Below, one piece after another: positions 1 to 6,126 of a stretch of 6,958 nt of DNA. Below the pieces are notes generated by a model. It was not told the DNA's origin. It worked only from the letters and a program-made list of their open reading frames with translations, and made no database searches. Location: positions 1 through 6,958 of the forward strand of contig CALFNI010000505.1 in the NCBI GenBank assembly GCA_937902695.1. The letters are read 5' to 3'. Origin of the DNA: an uncultured Rhodanobacteraceae bacterium. Lineage in GTDB: Bacteria; Pseudomonadota; Gammaproteobacteria; Xanthomonadales; Rhodanobacteraceae. Within the stretch, counting starts at the first letter, position 1. Each line of letters starts with the position of its first letter. Position numbers and translations under genes: made by a program.

Positions 1-76
1 GGCGCAGCCAGCATGTTTTGCCCACGCCGCGCGGCGGTGTACGCTGGACACACTTTGCGTACCGACGGAGGCGTTC

Positions 77-709
77 ATGCTGAAGGTTCTGGTGGCGAAT
101 TCAAAGGGCGGCGCCGGCAAGAGCACGCTGGCGACCAATCTGGCCGCGCACTACTCGGTCGACGGCAAAAACACGGTGCTGGTCGACGCGGATCGCCAAG
201 GCTCAAGCCTGCGCTGGTGCGAAAAACGCGCAGCCCATTTCAACGCGGTGCTCGGCGTATCGGGCCTGCGTCGCGATTGGGAAAAACACGTTCCGGCCGA
301 TGCCGAACGCGTGATCATCGACAGTGCAGCCGGGATCCGCGCTAACGAGGTCGCCGAGTACCTCGACACCTTGGACGCGGTGGTGGTGCCGATCCTGCCG
401 TCGGCCATCGACCTTGAAGCGGCCGAGCCGTTCCTCGCCGAAGTGGCCGCGCTGTCGCCGGTCAAGCGCGGCAAGGTGCCGGTCGCGCTCGTTGCCAATA
501 GCCTGAAGCCTTGGACGAACGCCTCGCAGCAGGCCGTCGACACGATCAAGCGCTTCCCGTTCCCGATCGTCGCCGAGCTTCGCGACACGCAGGGTTACGT
601 GCTTGCGTCCGAGCTCGGCAAGAGCATCTTCGACTACAACTCCGAAGTCGTGCGCTCGCATCAGGACGACTGGTCGAAGCTGCTGCGCTGGCTGAAGAAG
701 CTCGCCTAG
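77..709 (+). CDS. ParA/MinD-family P-loop ATPase (orphan ParA)
   Basis: A 210-aa protein of the ParA/Soj/MinD class, cytoplasmic ATPases that dimerise on ATP and position plasmids, chromosomes or protein complexes. The deviant Walker A motif KGGAGKST is at residues 10-17, with the signature lysine K10 and the P-loop lysine K15. The Walker A' region LVDADRQGSS covers 35-44 (D37/D39), and Walker B VIIDSAAG covers 79-86 (D82). The length suits the short ParA type that lacks an N-terminal DNA-binding domain. The ATG is supported by GGAGG at 67-71, five bases upstream. No ParB or other recognisable partner follows it, and the next gene is unrelated and 198 nt away, so the cargo cannot be named. 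Any partner would have to lie upstream of the window. Family call is secure; the specific role is unknown. Confidence 0.93.
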   Translation: MLKVLVANSKGGAGKSTLATNLAAHYSVDGKNTVLVDADRQGSSLRWCEKRAAHFNAVLGVSGLRRDWEKHVPADAERVIIDSAAGIRANEVAEYLDTLDAVVVPILPSAIDLEAAEPFLAEVAALSPVKRGKVPVALVANSLKPWTNASQQAVDTIKRFPFPIVAELRDTQGYVLASELGKSIFDYNSEVVRSHQDDWSKLLRWLKKLA

Positions 710-735
710 GTCTGCTCCGCACCGCCTGCTTTCTT

Positions 736-767
736 TTCCCCTCTCCCGCTCCGCGGGCGAGGCGGAA
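736..767 (+). terminator. possible hairpin terminator after parA-like gene
   Basis: The core stem CCCGC (745-749) / GCGGG (753-757) has a 3-nt loop. After one T/C mismatch it continues with CTC (741-743) / GAG (759-761), then TTCCC / GGCGGAA with one bulged C. There is no U-tract downstream on the plus strand, so termination is only suggested. The rest of 710-907 contains no ORF I can support. Confidence 0.3.
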
Positions 768-864
768 GAGCGGCTCCGTTCACCTCCCAGCCGGCAACGC
801 TTAACCTTCGTTTGCGCAACGTTTGCAGCAACCAGGTCGGCACCGGCCCGCCTCGCGCGTTCCA

Positions 865-898
865 TGCTCATGCGGCCGACGTGGCCGTTCCATGAGCA
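865..898 (+). promoter_or_regulatory. inverted repeat just upstream of the EF-hand gene start
   Basis: TGCTCATG (865-872) plus CGGCC (873-877) pair with GGCCG (883-887) plus CATGAGCA (891-898). The loop is GACGT, and a 3-nt bulge TTC (888-890) lies on the 3' side. This gives 13 base pairs ending nine bases before the ATG at 908. No obvious Shine-Dalgarno lies between it and the start, so the structure covers the region where ribosomes would load. It could be a 5'-UTR hairpin affecting translation or a protein-binding palindrome; the pairing is seen, the function is inferred. Confidence 0.4.
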
Positions 899-907
899 CC
901 CCTCGCC

Positions 908-1408
908 ATGCGCAAGACCGTATTCACCGCCTTCACGCTGACCGCACTCGTCGCCGCCGGCGCCGCGTTCGCGGGTCCCGCCACGAGCGGAGACGCGACA
1001 CCGGCGCCAGACGCCCGGCCCGGCCAGTGGCGCCAGCAGTTCTTCGACAGGATCGACACCAACCACGACGGTATCGTCAGCCGCGCCGAGTACCAGGCGT
1101 GGGTCGACAGCCGTTTCGCCAGGCTCGATGCGAACGGCGACGGCGTCGTCAACGCCGACGAGGTCGCGTCATCGCCGATGGCCGCGGAGCGCGCGGAGAA
1201 GCGCGCGCAGGGCTTCGTGCGCCGCTACGACGCGACCGGCAGCGGCGAGGTCAGCCGCTCCGATTTCGACGCCAAGGAAATGCAGCGCTTCGATCGCATG
1301 AGCAATGGCGCCGATTCGGTCACCGAAGACCAGTTCTCGGCCGCGACGGCGCGGCACTTCAGGCATCGCCGTCCCATGTCGCCGCCGTCGTCGGACAACG
1401 GCGGCTGA
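908..1408 (+). CDS. exported EF-hand calcium-binding protein
   Basis: A 166-aa protein with a Sec-type signal peptide: basic MRK, a hydrophobic stretch over 5-20, and a likely cleavage after AFA at residue 22, placing it in the periplasm or outside the cell. Two canonical EF-hand loops follow, DTNHDGIVSRAE at 50-61 and DANGDGVVNADE at 74-85, with acidic or Asn ligands at positions 1, 3, 5 and 12 and glycine at 6. A third loop, 108-119 (DATGSGEVSRSD), is degenerate, with Ser at position 5 and Asp instead of Glu at 12. A fourth near 129-141 has lost most ligands. It therefore probably binds two calcium ions well. The tail is rich in His, Arg, Pro and Ser. There is no clear ribosome binding site; a strong inverted repeat sits directly upstream. 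The gene stands alone, ending before a terminator hairpin. Its partner or process cannot be told from sequence. Confidence 0.9.
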   Translation: MRKTVFTAFTLTALVAAGAAFAGPATSGDATPAPDARPGQWRQQFFDRIDTNHDGIVSRAEYQAWVDSRFARLDANGDGVVNADEVASSPMAAERAEKRAQGFVRRYDATGSGEVSRSDFDAKEMQRFDRMSNGADSVTEDQFSAATARHFRHRRPMSPPSSDNGG

Positions 1409-1431
1409 GCCCGCCGGACGTTTGCCCCGCA

Positions 1432-1469
1432 GAGCCGGCGGGTGGTCCGCGAGGGCCGCCTGCCGGCTC
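1432..1469 (+). terminator. rho-independent-type terminator of the EF-hand gene
   Basis: A 16-bp stem pairs 1432-1447 with 1454-1469, with a 6-nt loop (1448-1453). All positions are Watson-Crick except three G-U wobbles. GTTTCCTT follows immediately at 1470-1477. It lies 24 bases after the EF-hand stop and about 90 bases before sixA, separating the two transcription units. Confidence 0.65.
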
Positions 1470-1560
1470 GTTTCCTTGCAGGGTATCCACGCACCGGCTC
1501 GCTCTCCGCGCGGCGAATCGGGCATGATCGGGGTATCGCCGTCATCCGGAGGGGCCGCTC

Positions 1561-2043
1561 ATGGCCGAGCGCGAAATCATCCTGGTCCGCCACGCGCACG
1601 CAGAACCCGCGACAGCCGGCCAGGACGACATCGCGCGTGTCCTGAGCGTCCGCGGCGAGGCCGAGGCCGATGCCGCGGGCACGTGGCTGAAGCGCCACGG
1701 CGCTGCACCGGTGCGAGTGCTCTGCTCGCCCGCCGCGCGCGCGAAGGAAACCTGCGAGCGCGTGCTCGCCGCGATCGGCTATGCGGATGTCCGCACCGAC
1801 CCGCGCATCTACGAAGCAACCCCGGGCACGCTGATCCGCGTCCTCGACGAGCACACCGATGCGAATCCGCTGCTGCTCGTCGGCCACAACCCGGGCCTCG
1901 AGAACCTCGTCGCGCTGCTCACCGAAGGCGCGTCCGATTCGGGGCGCGGCATCCCGCCGGCCGGCGTCGTCTGGCTAGGCCTTCCGGCCGACGCGCCGAC
2001 GGACCCCGGCACGGCCGCCGTCCATCATTTCTGGTGGCCATGA
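1561..2043 (+). CDS. sixA: SixA-type phosphohistidine phosphatase
   Basis: A 160-aa single-domain histidine phosphatase, close to the usual 150-165 aa of SixA. The catalytic motif LVRHAHAEP starts at residue 8, with R10-H11 as the RH pair whose His is phosphorylated. The downstream elements fit: CSPAARAKET (55-64) supplies a phosphate-binding Arg, YEATPG (84-89) the acidic residue, and VGHNPGLE (107-114) the second catalytic His, H109. E. coli SixA removes phosphate from histidine on phosphotransfer proteins (ArcB, and NPr of the nitrogen PTS); the target here is not visible. GGAGGGG at 1548-1554, six bases before the ATG, is a strong ribosome binding site and makes this the first gene of a cluster: yceI-like follows after 16 nt, then the PLD lipoprotein. 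The family is clear; assignment to SixA rather than another small histidine phosphatase rests on length and the RHAHAEP-type motif. Confidence 0.88.
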   Translation: MAEREIILVRHAHAEPATAGQDDIARVLSVRGEAEADAAGTWLKRHGAAPVRVLCSPAARAKETCERVLAAIGYADVRTDPRIYEATPGTLIRVLDEHTDANPLLLVGHNPGLENLVALLTEGASDSGRGIPPAGVVWLGLPADAPTDPGTAAVHHFWWP

Positions 2044-2059
2044 GCCCCGCGTCGCCGCG

Positions 2060-2662
2060 ATGGCGCGCCGTGGCCTGATTGCGGCGCTGGCGCTCCTCGC
2101 AGCCGCCTGGCTGCACGGCGGCCCCGCGCGTGCCGAGGAAGCGACGAGCGATCGCGTCGAGCTCGACTCGGCACGCTCGCACGCGACGTTCGGCATCAAG
2201 GTCATGTGGCTCGTCACCGTGCACGGCCGCTTCGGCAAGGTCGGCGGCGTCGTCGATGTCGATCGCTTCCGCAACTTCGCGATCGTCGATGCGCGCATCG
2301 ACGCGAACGCCGTCGAGATGAGCACGAAATCCTACGAGGACTGGGTCAAGTCCGACGAGTTCTTCGACGTCGCGCACTATCCCGAGATCCGCTTCGTATC
2401 CGAATCGTTTCCGCTGCAGCGCCTGCGCCGCGGCGGGCAGCTGTCGGGCACGCTGACCGTGCGCGGCGTCGAGCAGCCCGAGACGTTCAAGCTCGAAGCC
2501 GCCGACTGCGAGCACCCGGCCTACGACTGCCCGATCATCGTCTCGGGATCGATCCGGCGAAGCGCATTCGGCATGCACTCGCGGCGCGGCGCGTTGTCCG
2601 ACAAGGTCGACCTCCATTTCGAGGTCTATGCGATTCCGTCGACGGGGCGCCTCAATCCGTGA
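2060..2662 (+). CDS. periplasmic YceI-family lipocalin-like protein
   Basis: A 200-aa YceI protein. These form an eight-stranded lipocalin-like barrel that binds polyisoprenoid or other lipid chains in the periplasm; most members have no assigned reaction. The signal peptide covers 1-25, with cleavage likely after PARA (AEEATS begins the mature protein). Family features are the start of the barrel, LDSARSHATFGIKVM (35-49), then VHGRFGKVGG (54-63), SDEFFDVAHYPEIRF (98-112), and GTLTVRGVEQP (130-140). Two cysteines, C150 and C157, could form a disulfide in the periplasm. It starts 16 nt after the sixA stop, has no strong ribosome binding site of its own, and ends overlapping the start of the next gene by four bases, so it is probably translated with its neighbours. 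The pairing with a lipid-modifying lipoprotein suggests a role in envelope lipids, which is inference. Confidence 0.92.
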   Translation: MARRGLIAALALLAAAWLHGGPARAEEATSDRVELDSARSHATFGIKVMWLVTVHGRFGKVGGVVDVDRFRNFAIVDARIDANAVEMSTKSYEDWVKSDEFFDVAHYPEIRFVSESFPLQRLRRGGQLSGTLTVRGVEQPETFKLEAADCEHPAYDCPIIVSGSIRRSAFGMHSRRGALSDKVDLHFEVYAIPSTGRLNP

Positions 2663-4482
2663 TTTCGTCCGCGTTCGTGCGCGCCGCCGCGCTGCTGTCG
2701 GCGATCGTCGTGCTCGCGGGCTGCGGGCTCGACCGCACGCTGGCGAAGAAGGCCGACGCGATCTTCGCCCAGTCGCGCCCGGACGTGCTCGACTGCGCCG
2801 GCGCAAGCCACTGTCCGATCGATTCGCCGTACAACGCGCTCGTCGCCGACGCCGACGCGGCGAGCGCGCCCGGCGCGCCGGTCCACTACGTGAACCTCCT
2901 CGAGATCGGCGAGGACTCGCTGCTGCTGCGCATCCACCTGATCCGCGCGGCACGAAAAAGCATCGACATCCAGACATTCATCTGGGCCGAGGACGACGCC
3001 GGCTGGCTCGTCCTCGACGAGCTCATCGCCGCGGCGCGCCGCGGCGTGCGCGTGCGCGTGCTCGTCGACCAGCTCTTCTCGATCGACGACATCGAATGGC
3101 TCTCGCGCATTGCCGCGGCACACGCGAACTTCGAGCTCAAGGTCTACAACCCGACGTTCGACAAGGCCGTTACGCAGCCGATCGAGTTCGCGGCGGGACT
3201 CCTCTGCTGCTTCTCGCGCTTCAACCAGCGCATGCACAACAAGCTCTTCCTCGTGGACGGCGAGATCGGCATCGCCGGCGGGCGCAACATCGAGAACCGC
3301 TATTTCGACTGGGACCAGACGTTCGACTACCGCGACCGCGACGCGCTCGTCGCCGGCCCCGAAGCCGGCCGCGAGATGCAGGCTTCGTTCGATACGTTCT
3401 GGGCGCACCGGCGCGCGGTGCCGCTGACGCGGCTCAATGACGTCAACCAGCGCATCGTCGCCGACGCCGGACGCAGCGAGACGCTGCAGCCGCCGGCCGG
3501 CATCGATTGGGCGCGCATCGGATCGCTCCGCGCGCGCGCGAGCGATCCCGGCTACATCCGCAGGCTCTTCGTCGACGATGCGCTTCGCGTCGGCCGCGTC
3601 GAATACTTCTCCGATTCGCCCGACAAGCCCGAGCACCCCGAATCGCCGGCGGCCGAAGCGCTGACCGCGCACATCGCAGAGCTCCTCAACGGCGCGGAAC
3701 GCGAAGTCGTCTTCGAGACGCCGTATCTCGTGCTGAGCTCGCGCGCGCAGAAGATCTTCCACGACCTTCGCAAGCGCACGCCGCGCGTGCCGGTCATCGT
3801 CTCGACCAACTCGCTCGCCGCGACCGATGCGTTCTATGTCTACGCGCTCTCGCACAAGTACAAGAAACGGTACCTCAAGCGCTACGGCTTCGAGATCCAC
3901 GAGTTCAAGCCGTTCCCCGGCGATGCGGCCGCATTCGTGCGCGACTACGACCGCCTCGCCGGCGGCATCGAGACCGGCGAATACCACCGCTATGGCCGCG
4001 CGCCGGTGAAGCGCGGCGGCGTCAGGCTCGGCATGCACGCGAAATCGCTCGTCATCGACGGCACGATCGCGCTGATCGGCTCGCACAACTTCGATCCGCG
4101 CTCGGACGACTACAACACCGAATCGGGCTTCATCATCCACGACACGACCGTTGCGCTGCGCGTGCGCGCGGCGGTGCTGCGCGACGCCGAGCCCGAGAAC
4201 GCGTGGGTCATCGCGCGGCGGCAGGGCGATCCGTTCGTCGAGCGCGTCAACGACGTGATCGCCGATGTCTCGACCGCGCTGCCGCTGTTCGACCTCTGGC
4301 CGTTCCGCTACGCGACGAGCTACGAGCTCAAGCCCGGCTGCGTCGCGCTGGCGCCGTCGGACCCGCACTTCCATGAATGCTACGACGACGTCGGCGATTT
4401 CCCGGAGGTCGATCTGCCGATGAAGACGATCTACACGCGGATCGTCACGGCGTTCGGGGCCGGCTTGGCCGGGATTCTCTGA
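2659..4482 (+). CDS. phospholipase D/cardiolipin synthase-like lipoprotein (ClsC-like)
   Basis: A 607-aa PLD-superfamily protein with two complete HKD motifs. The first is MHNKLFLVDG (H193, K195, D200), followed by GGRN; the second is MHAKSLVIDG (H460, K462, D467), followed by GSHNFDPRS. TNSLAATD and the FDPRSDDYNTESG segment resemble E. coli ClsC (YmdC), which makes cardiolipin from phosphatidylglycerol and phosphatidylethanolamine; substrate here is inferred. The reading frame is open further upstream, but the GTG at 2659 is the likely start: it overlaps the yceI stop as GTGA, and residues 1-22 form a lipoprotein signal with lipobox LAGC (C22). Glycine at +2 argues for outer-membrane sorting if E. 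coli rules hold. At 607 aa it is longer than ClsC (about 470). It carries extra cysteines at 46, 52, 183, 184, 561 and 574, compatible with disulfides. Last gene of the sixA-yceI cluster. Confidence 0.88.
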   Translation: MISSAFVRAAALLSAIVVLAGCGLDRTLAKKADAIFAQSRPDVLDCAGASHCPIDSPYNALVADADAASAPGAPVHYVNLLEIGEDSLLLRIHLIRAARKSIDIQTFIWAEDDAGWLVLDELIAAARRGVRVRVLVDQLFSIDDIEWLSRIAAAHANFELKVYNPTFDKAVTQPIEFAAGLLCCFSRFNQRMHNKLFLVDGEIGIAGGRNIENRYFDWDQTFDYRDRDALVAGPEAGREMQASFDTFWAHRRAVPLTRLNDVNQRIVADAGRSETLQPPAGIDWARIGSLRARASDPGYIRRLFVDDALRVGRVEYFSDSPDKPEHPESPAAEALTAHIAELLNGAEREVVFETPYLVLSSRAQKIFHDLRKRTPRVPVIVSTNSLAATDAFYVYALSHKYKKRYLKRYGFEIHEFKPFPGDAAAFVRDYDRLAGGIETGEYHRYGRAPVKRGGVRLGMHAKSLVIDGTIALIGSHNFDPRSDDYNTESGFIIHDTTVALRVRAAVLRDAEPENAWVIARRQGDPFVERVNDVIADVSTALPLFDLWPFRYATSYELKPGCVALAPSDPHFHECYDDVGDFPEVDLPMKTIYTRIVTAFGAGLAGIL

Positions 4483-4562
4483 AGCCGGGATTGGGGATAG
4501 GGGATTCGGGATTCGGAGAGCGCGCTTTTCCAATCCCGAATCCCGAATCCCCAATCCCGGCT
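4483..4562. repeat. intergenic palindrome of GGGATTCGGGATTC-type units
   Basis: The left arm (4483-4516) runs through GGGATTGGGGATAGGGGATTCGGGATTC units. The right arm (4530-4562) is nearly its reverse complement, made of AATCCCGAATCCC units. They flank a 13-nt centre, and the end hexamers AGCCGG and CCGGCT pair exactly. It begins one base after the PLD stop codon. Arrays of this sequence are frequent between genes in Xanthomonadaceae genomes (family knowledge). As RNA it would form a long hairpin on either strand and may serve as a transcript end or 3' stabiliser. Confidence 0.8.
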
Positions 4563-4627
4563 CTCAAGATTGACGCCCCACCCCCCCGGCTGGCACGCTT
4601 CGGGGCCTTTCTCCGCGGAGCACGACC

Positions 4628-5206
4628 ATGTCGCTCGCCATCACCATCGAGCTCTCCGACGACGATCTCAAATACTTCGCCGACGCGATGCACAGCGCGC
4701 AGAAGGAAAGCCAGAACCTCGCGCCCAAGGAGATCACCGACGCGGCGTCGAAGCTGCTCCAGGACGGCAAGGACAACAAGCTGCCGGCCTTCATCGCCGA
4801 CCGGCTGTCGAAGATCCAAAGCATGGTGTCGATGGTCAACGACACGGGCTTCGGCATGGACGACGCGGACAAGAAGCGCGTCCTCGCCTGCCTGACCTAC
4901 TTCGCGAACCCGAAGGACATCATCCCCGACAACGTGCCGGTGCTCGGCTTCCTCGACGACGCGATCATGATCGAGCTCGTCGTGCGCGAGCTGCAGCATG
5001 AGGTCGAGGCGTACGACGACTTCGTCGTGTACCGCGAGGACGAAGCGCGCCGCCGCGGCGTCGATCCGTCGACGCTCAACACCGAGCGCGTCGAGTGGGC
5101 CGAGGCGCGCCGCGTCGAGCTGCTCTCGCGCATGAAGAGCCGCCGCATGTCGAGCTACTCGAGCTCGAGCGGCTGGCGTCCGTCGCTGTTCAAGTTCGGC
5201 GGCTGA
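4628..5206 (+). CDS. DUF1232 (YkvA-family) protein
   Basis: A 192-aa protein with the DUF1232 signature YFANPKDIIPDNVPVLGFLD at residues 91-110, continuing into DAIMIELVVRELQHEVE. This is a short hydrophobic helix-turn-helix core with the conserved P-x-D-x-IPD pattern. Residues 1-80 are mostly helical and charged, and the C-terminus (160-192) is basic then serine-rich (MSSYSSSSGW) with a final Phe/Gly tail. No signal peptide is visible. The biochemical role of the family is not established; some members are membrane-associated. The ATG has GGAG at 4617-4620, seven bases upstream. It is separated from the PLD gene by the palindromic repeat and converges with the minus-strand gene 50 nt away, so it is probably a single-gene unit. 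Confidence 0.88.
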   Translation: MSLAITIELSDDDLKYFADAMHSAQKESQNLAPKEITDAASKLLQDGKDNKLPAFIADRLSKIQSMVSMVNDTGFGMDDADKKRVLACLTYFANPKDIIPDNVPVLGFLDDAIMIELVVRELQHEVEAYDDFVVYREDEARRRGVDPSTLNTERVEWAEARRVELLSRMKSRRMSSYSSSSGWRPSLFKFGG

Positions 5207-5221
5207 TTTTCCGCAACCTGC

Positions 5222-5249
5222 CGGAGCGGCGGCCCGCGCCGCCGCTCCG
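5222..5249. terminator. bidirectional hairpin between converging genes
   Basis: CGGAGCGGCGG (5222-5232) pairs perfectly with CCGCCGCTCCG (5239-5249) across a 6-nt loop. It sits in the 50-nt gap between the DUF1232 stop and the stop of the minus-strand RDD-pilin gene, the usual place for a shared terminator. Neither side has a long U-tract, so it may stop transcription weakly or protect 3' ends. Confidence 0.6.
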
Positions 5250-5256
5250 CGACGAT

Positions 5257-6057
5257 TCAATCGCGACAGGTCAGCGGCAGCAGCCGATCCGGGATGCTGC
5301 CGTTGTCGCACGTCCATGACAGGTTCCCGCCGTCCGGCGTGCCGACCATCTCGATCTGCTGGCCGCGCAGCTGCACGTTGACCGCGCCCGTGCCCGCGAA
5401 CGTCACCACGACATGGCAGTCGGGCTTGATCGATACGTCGCTGACATAGCCGCCCGCGGCGGCCGACGTGCCAAGGCCGGCCTCCTCGTTGGATTGCGGG
5501 CAGCGGTTCTGCGCCGCGTAGAACGTCACGACCGCCGCCTTCGCCGCGTCGGCGGCGACGATGCCGGTATATGCCTGCGCACGCGCGGTGTAGTCCTGAT
5601 AGGCCGGCAGCGCGAACGCCGCGAGGATGCCGATCGGCGCCAGCGAGAAGCACACGATGTTGATCACCCAGCCGTACCACGGCATCGGCGGACGCACGCC
5701 CGGCAGCGGCTGGCCCGGCTCGACGGCGCGGAACACGACGAACGTCGACGCCATCATGTCGTGCAGCGCCTGCTTGCGCTCGGTGAAGCCCGCGAGCAGG
5801 TAGCCGATGCCGAGGATGAACGAGGAGACGAACTTGCCGAAGAAGCGGCCCGTCGCGCGACCGAAGCCGATGCGGTGCGCGTGATCGTCCGTGACCTTGA
5901 TGCCGAGCGCGCGCTTGCCGAAGGTCGCCTGCGTCGCCGAGCTTTCCTGCAGCGCGAAATAAAGCCAGTAGATCGCGATCATGACGACGTAATTCAGCAT
6001 CGATGCCGCGACGATCGCGGAAATGCCGCCGGTCGCCGCGAAGCCCAGCATCAGCAC
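5257..6057 (-). CDS. RDD membrane domain fused to type IV pilin-like domain (3' part of an interrupted gene)
   Basis: A 266-aa frame counted from a GTG at 6057. Residues 1-110 are most of an RDD domain: hydrophobic helices near 11-36 and 75-92, the conserved SSATQATFGKRALGIKV (39-55), and RKQALHDMMASTFVV (94-108). After a Pro-rich linker (111-127), a hydrophobic helix ends in GILAAFALPAYQDYTARAQA (143-162), almost identical to the end of a type IV pilin N-terminal helix. It continues as a PilA-like globular domain with cysteines at 186, 214, 250 and 264 and the pilin-type ending WTCDNGSIPDRLLPLTC. A prepilin leader and cleavage site are absent, so it should stay in the membrane rather than polymerise. 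The start is doubtful: there is no ribosome binding site, and the frame continues upstream through RHVAAYFIDAFIVG, the true RDD first helix, to a TGA at 6126-6124. That stop also ends the upstream gene in the same frame. Product function is unknown. Confidence 0.7.
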   Translation of the reverse strand: MLMLGFAATGGISAIVAASMLNYVVMIAIYWLYFALQESSATQATFGKRALGIKVTDDHAHRIGFGRATGRFFGKFVSSFILGIGYLLAGFTERKQALHDMMASTFVVFRAVEPGQPLPGVRPPMPWYGWVINIVCFSLAPIGILAAFALPAYQDYTARAQAYTGIVAADAAKAAVVTFYAAQNRCPQSNEEAGLGTSAAAGGYVSDVSIKPDCHVVVTFAGTGAVNVQLRGQQIEMVGTPDGGNLSWTCDNGSIPDRLLPLTCRD

Positions 6058-6123
6058 GAGGGCGACGACCCAGGCGACGACGCCGACGATGAAGGCATCG
6101 ATGAAATACGCCGCGACGTGGCG

Positions 6124-6126
6124 TCA
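6124..6126 (-). other. in-frame TGA at the conserved Trp position of the RDD motif
   Basis: Reading minus, codons before it encode HAGF and codons after it RHVAAYFID. RDD domains typically read AGFWRR-AAY-ID here, so TGA stands where TGG is expected. It is codon 195 of a 484-codon frame (6708 to 5257) that has no other internal stop. Other genes in the window end normally at TGA, so an altered code is not supported. Confidence 0.75.

Noticed and set aside
1..76. Promoter for the parA-like gene
   Set aside because: No hexamer pair with acceptable match and spacing could be picked out; only the ribosome binding site at 67-71 is convincing.
2206..2658. N-terminal extension of the PLD protein to an ATG inside yceI
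   Set aside because: The extra 151 residues are an Arg-rich out-of-frame reading of yceI; the GTG at 2659 gives a proper lipoprotein signal and a GTGA overlap.
2626..4554. Long minus-strand open frame (642 codons) opposite the PLD gene
   Set aside because: It is rich in Arg, Glu, Val and Asp repeats typical of antisense frames in GC-rich genes, has no recognisable domain, and lies over a well-supported gene.
4574..4587. C-rich run upstream of the DUF1232 gene as a regulatory element
   Set aside because: A short homopolymer in GC-rich DNA with no paired or repeated context.
4445..5680. Minus-strand frame of 411 codons across the DUF1232 gene and the repeat
   Set aside because: It crosses the palindromic repeat and two terminator-like regions and is low-complexity; the DUF1232 and RDD-pilin frames explain this DNA.
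6124..6126. Selenocysteine or recoded TGA in the RDD gene
   Set aside because: The residue expected is Trp, not Cys/Sec, and the other genes in the window use TGA as a normal stop, so neither Sec insertion nor a TGA-Trp code fits.
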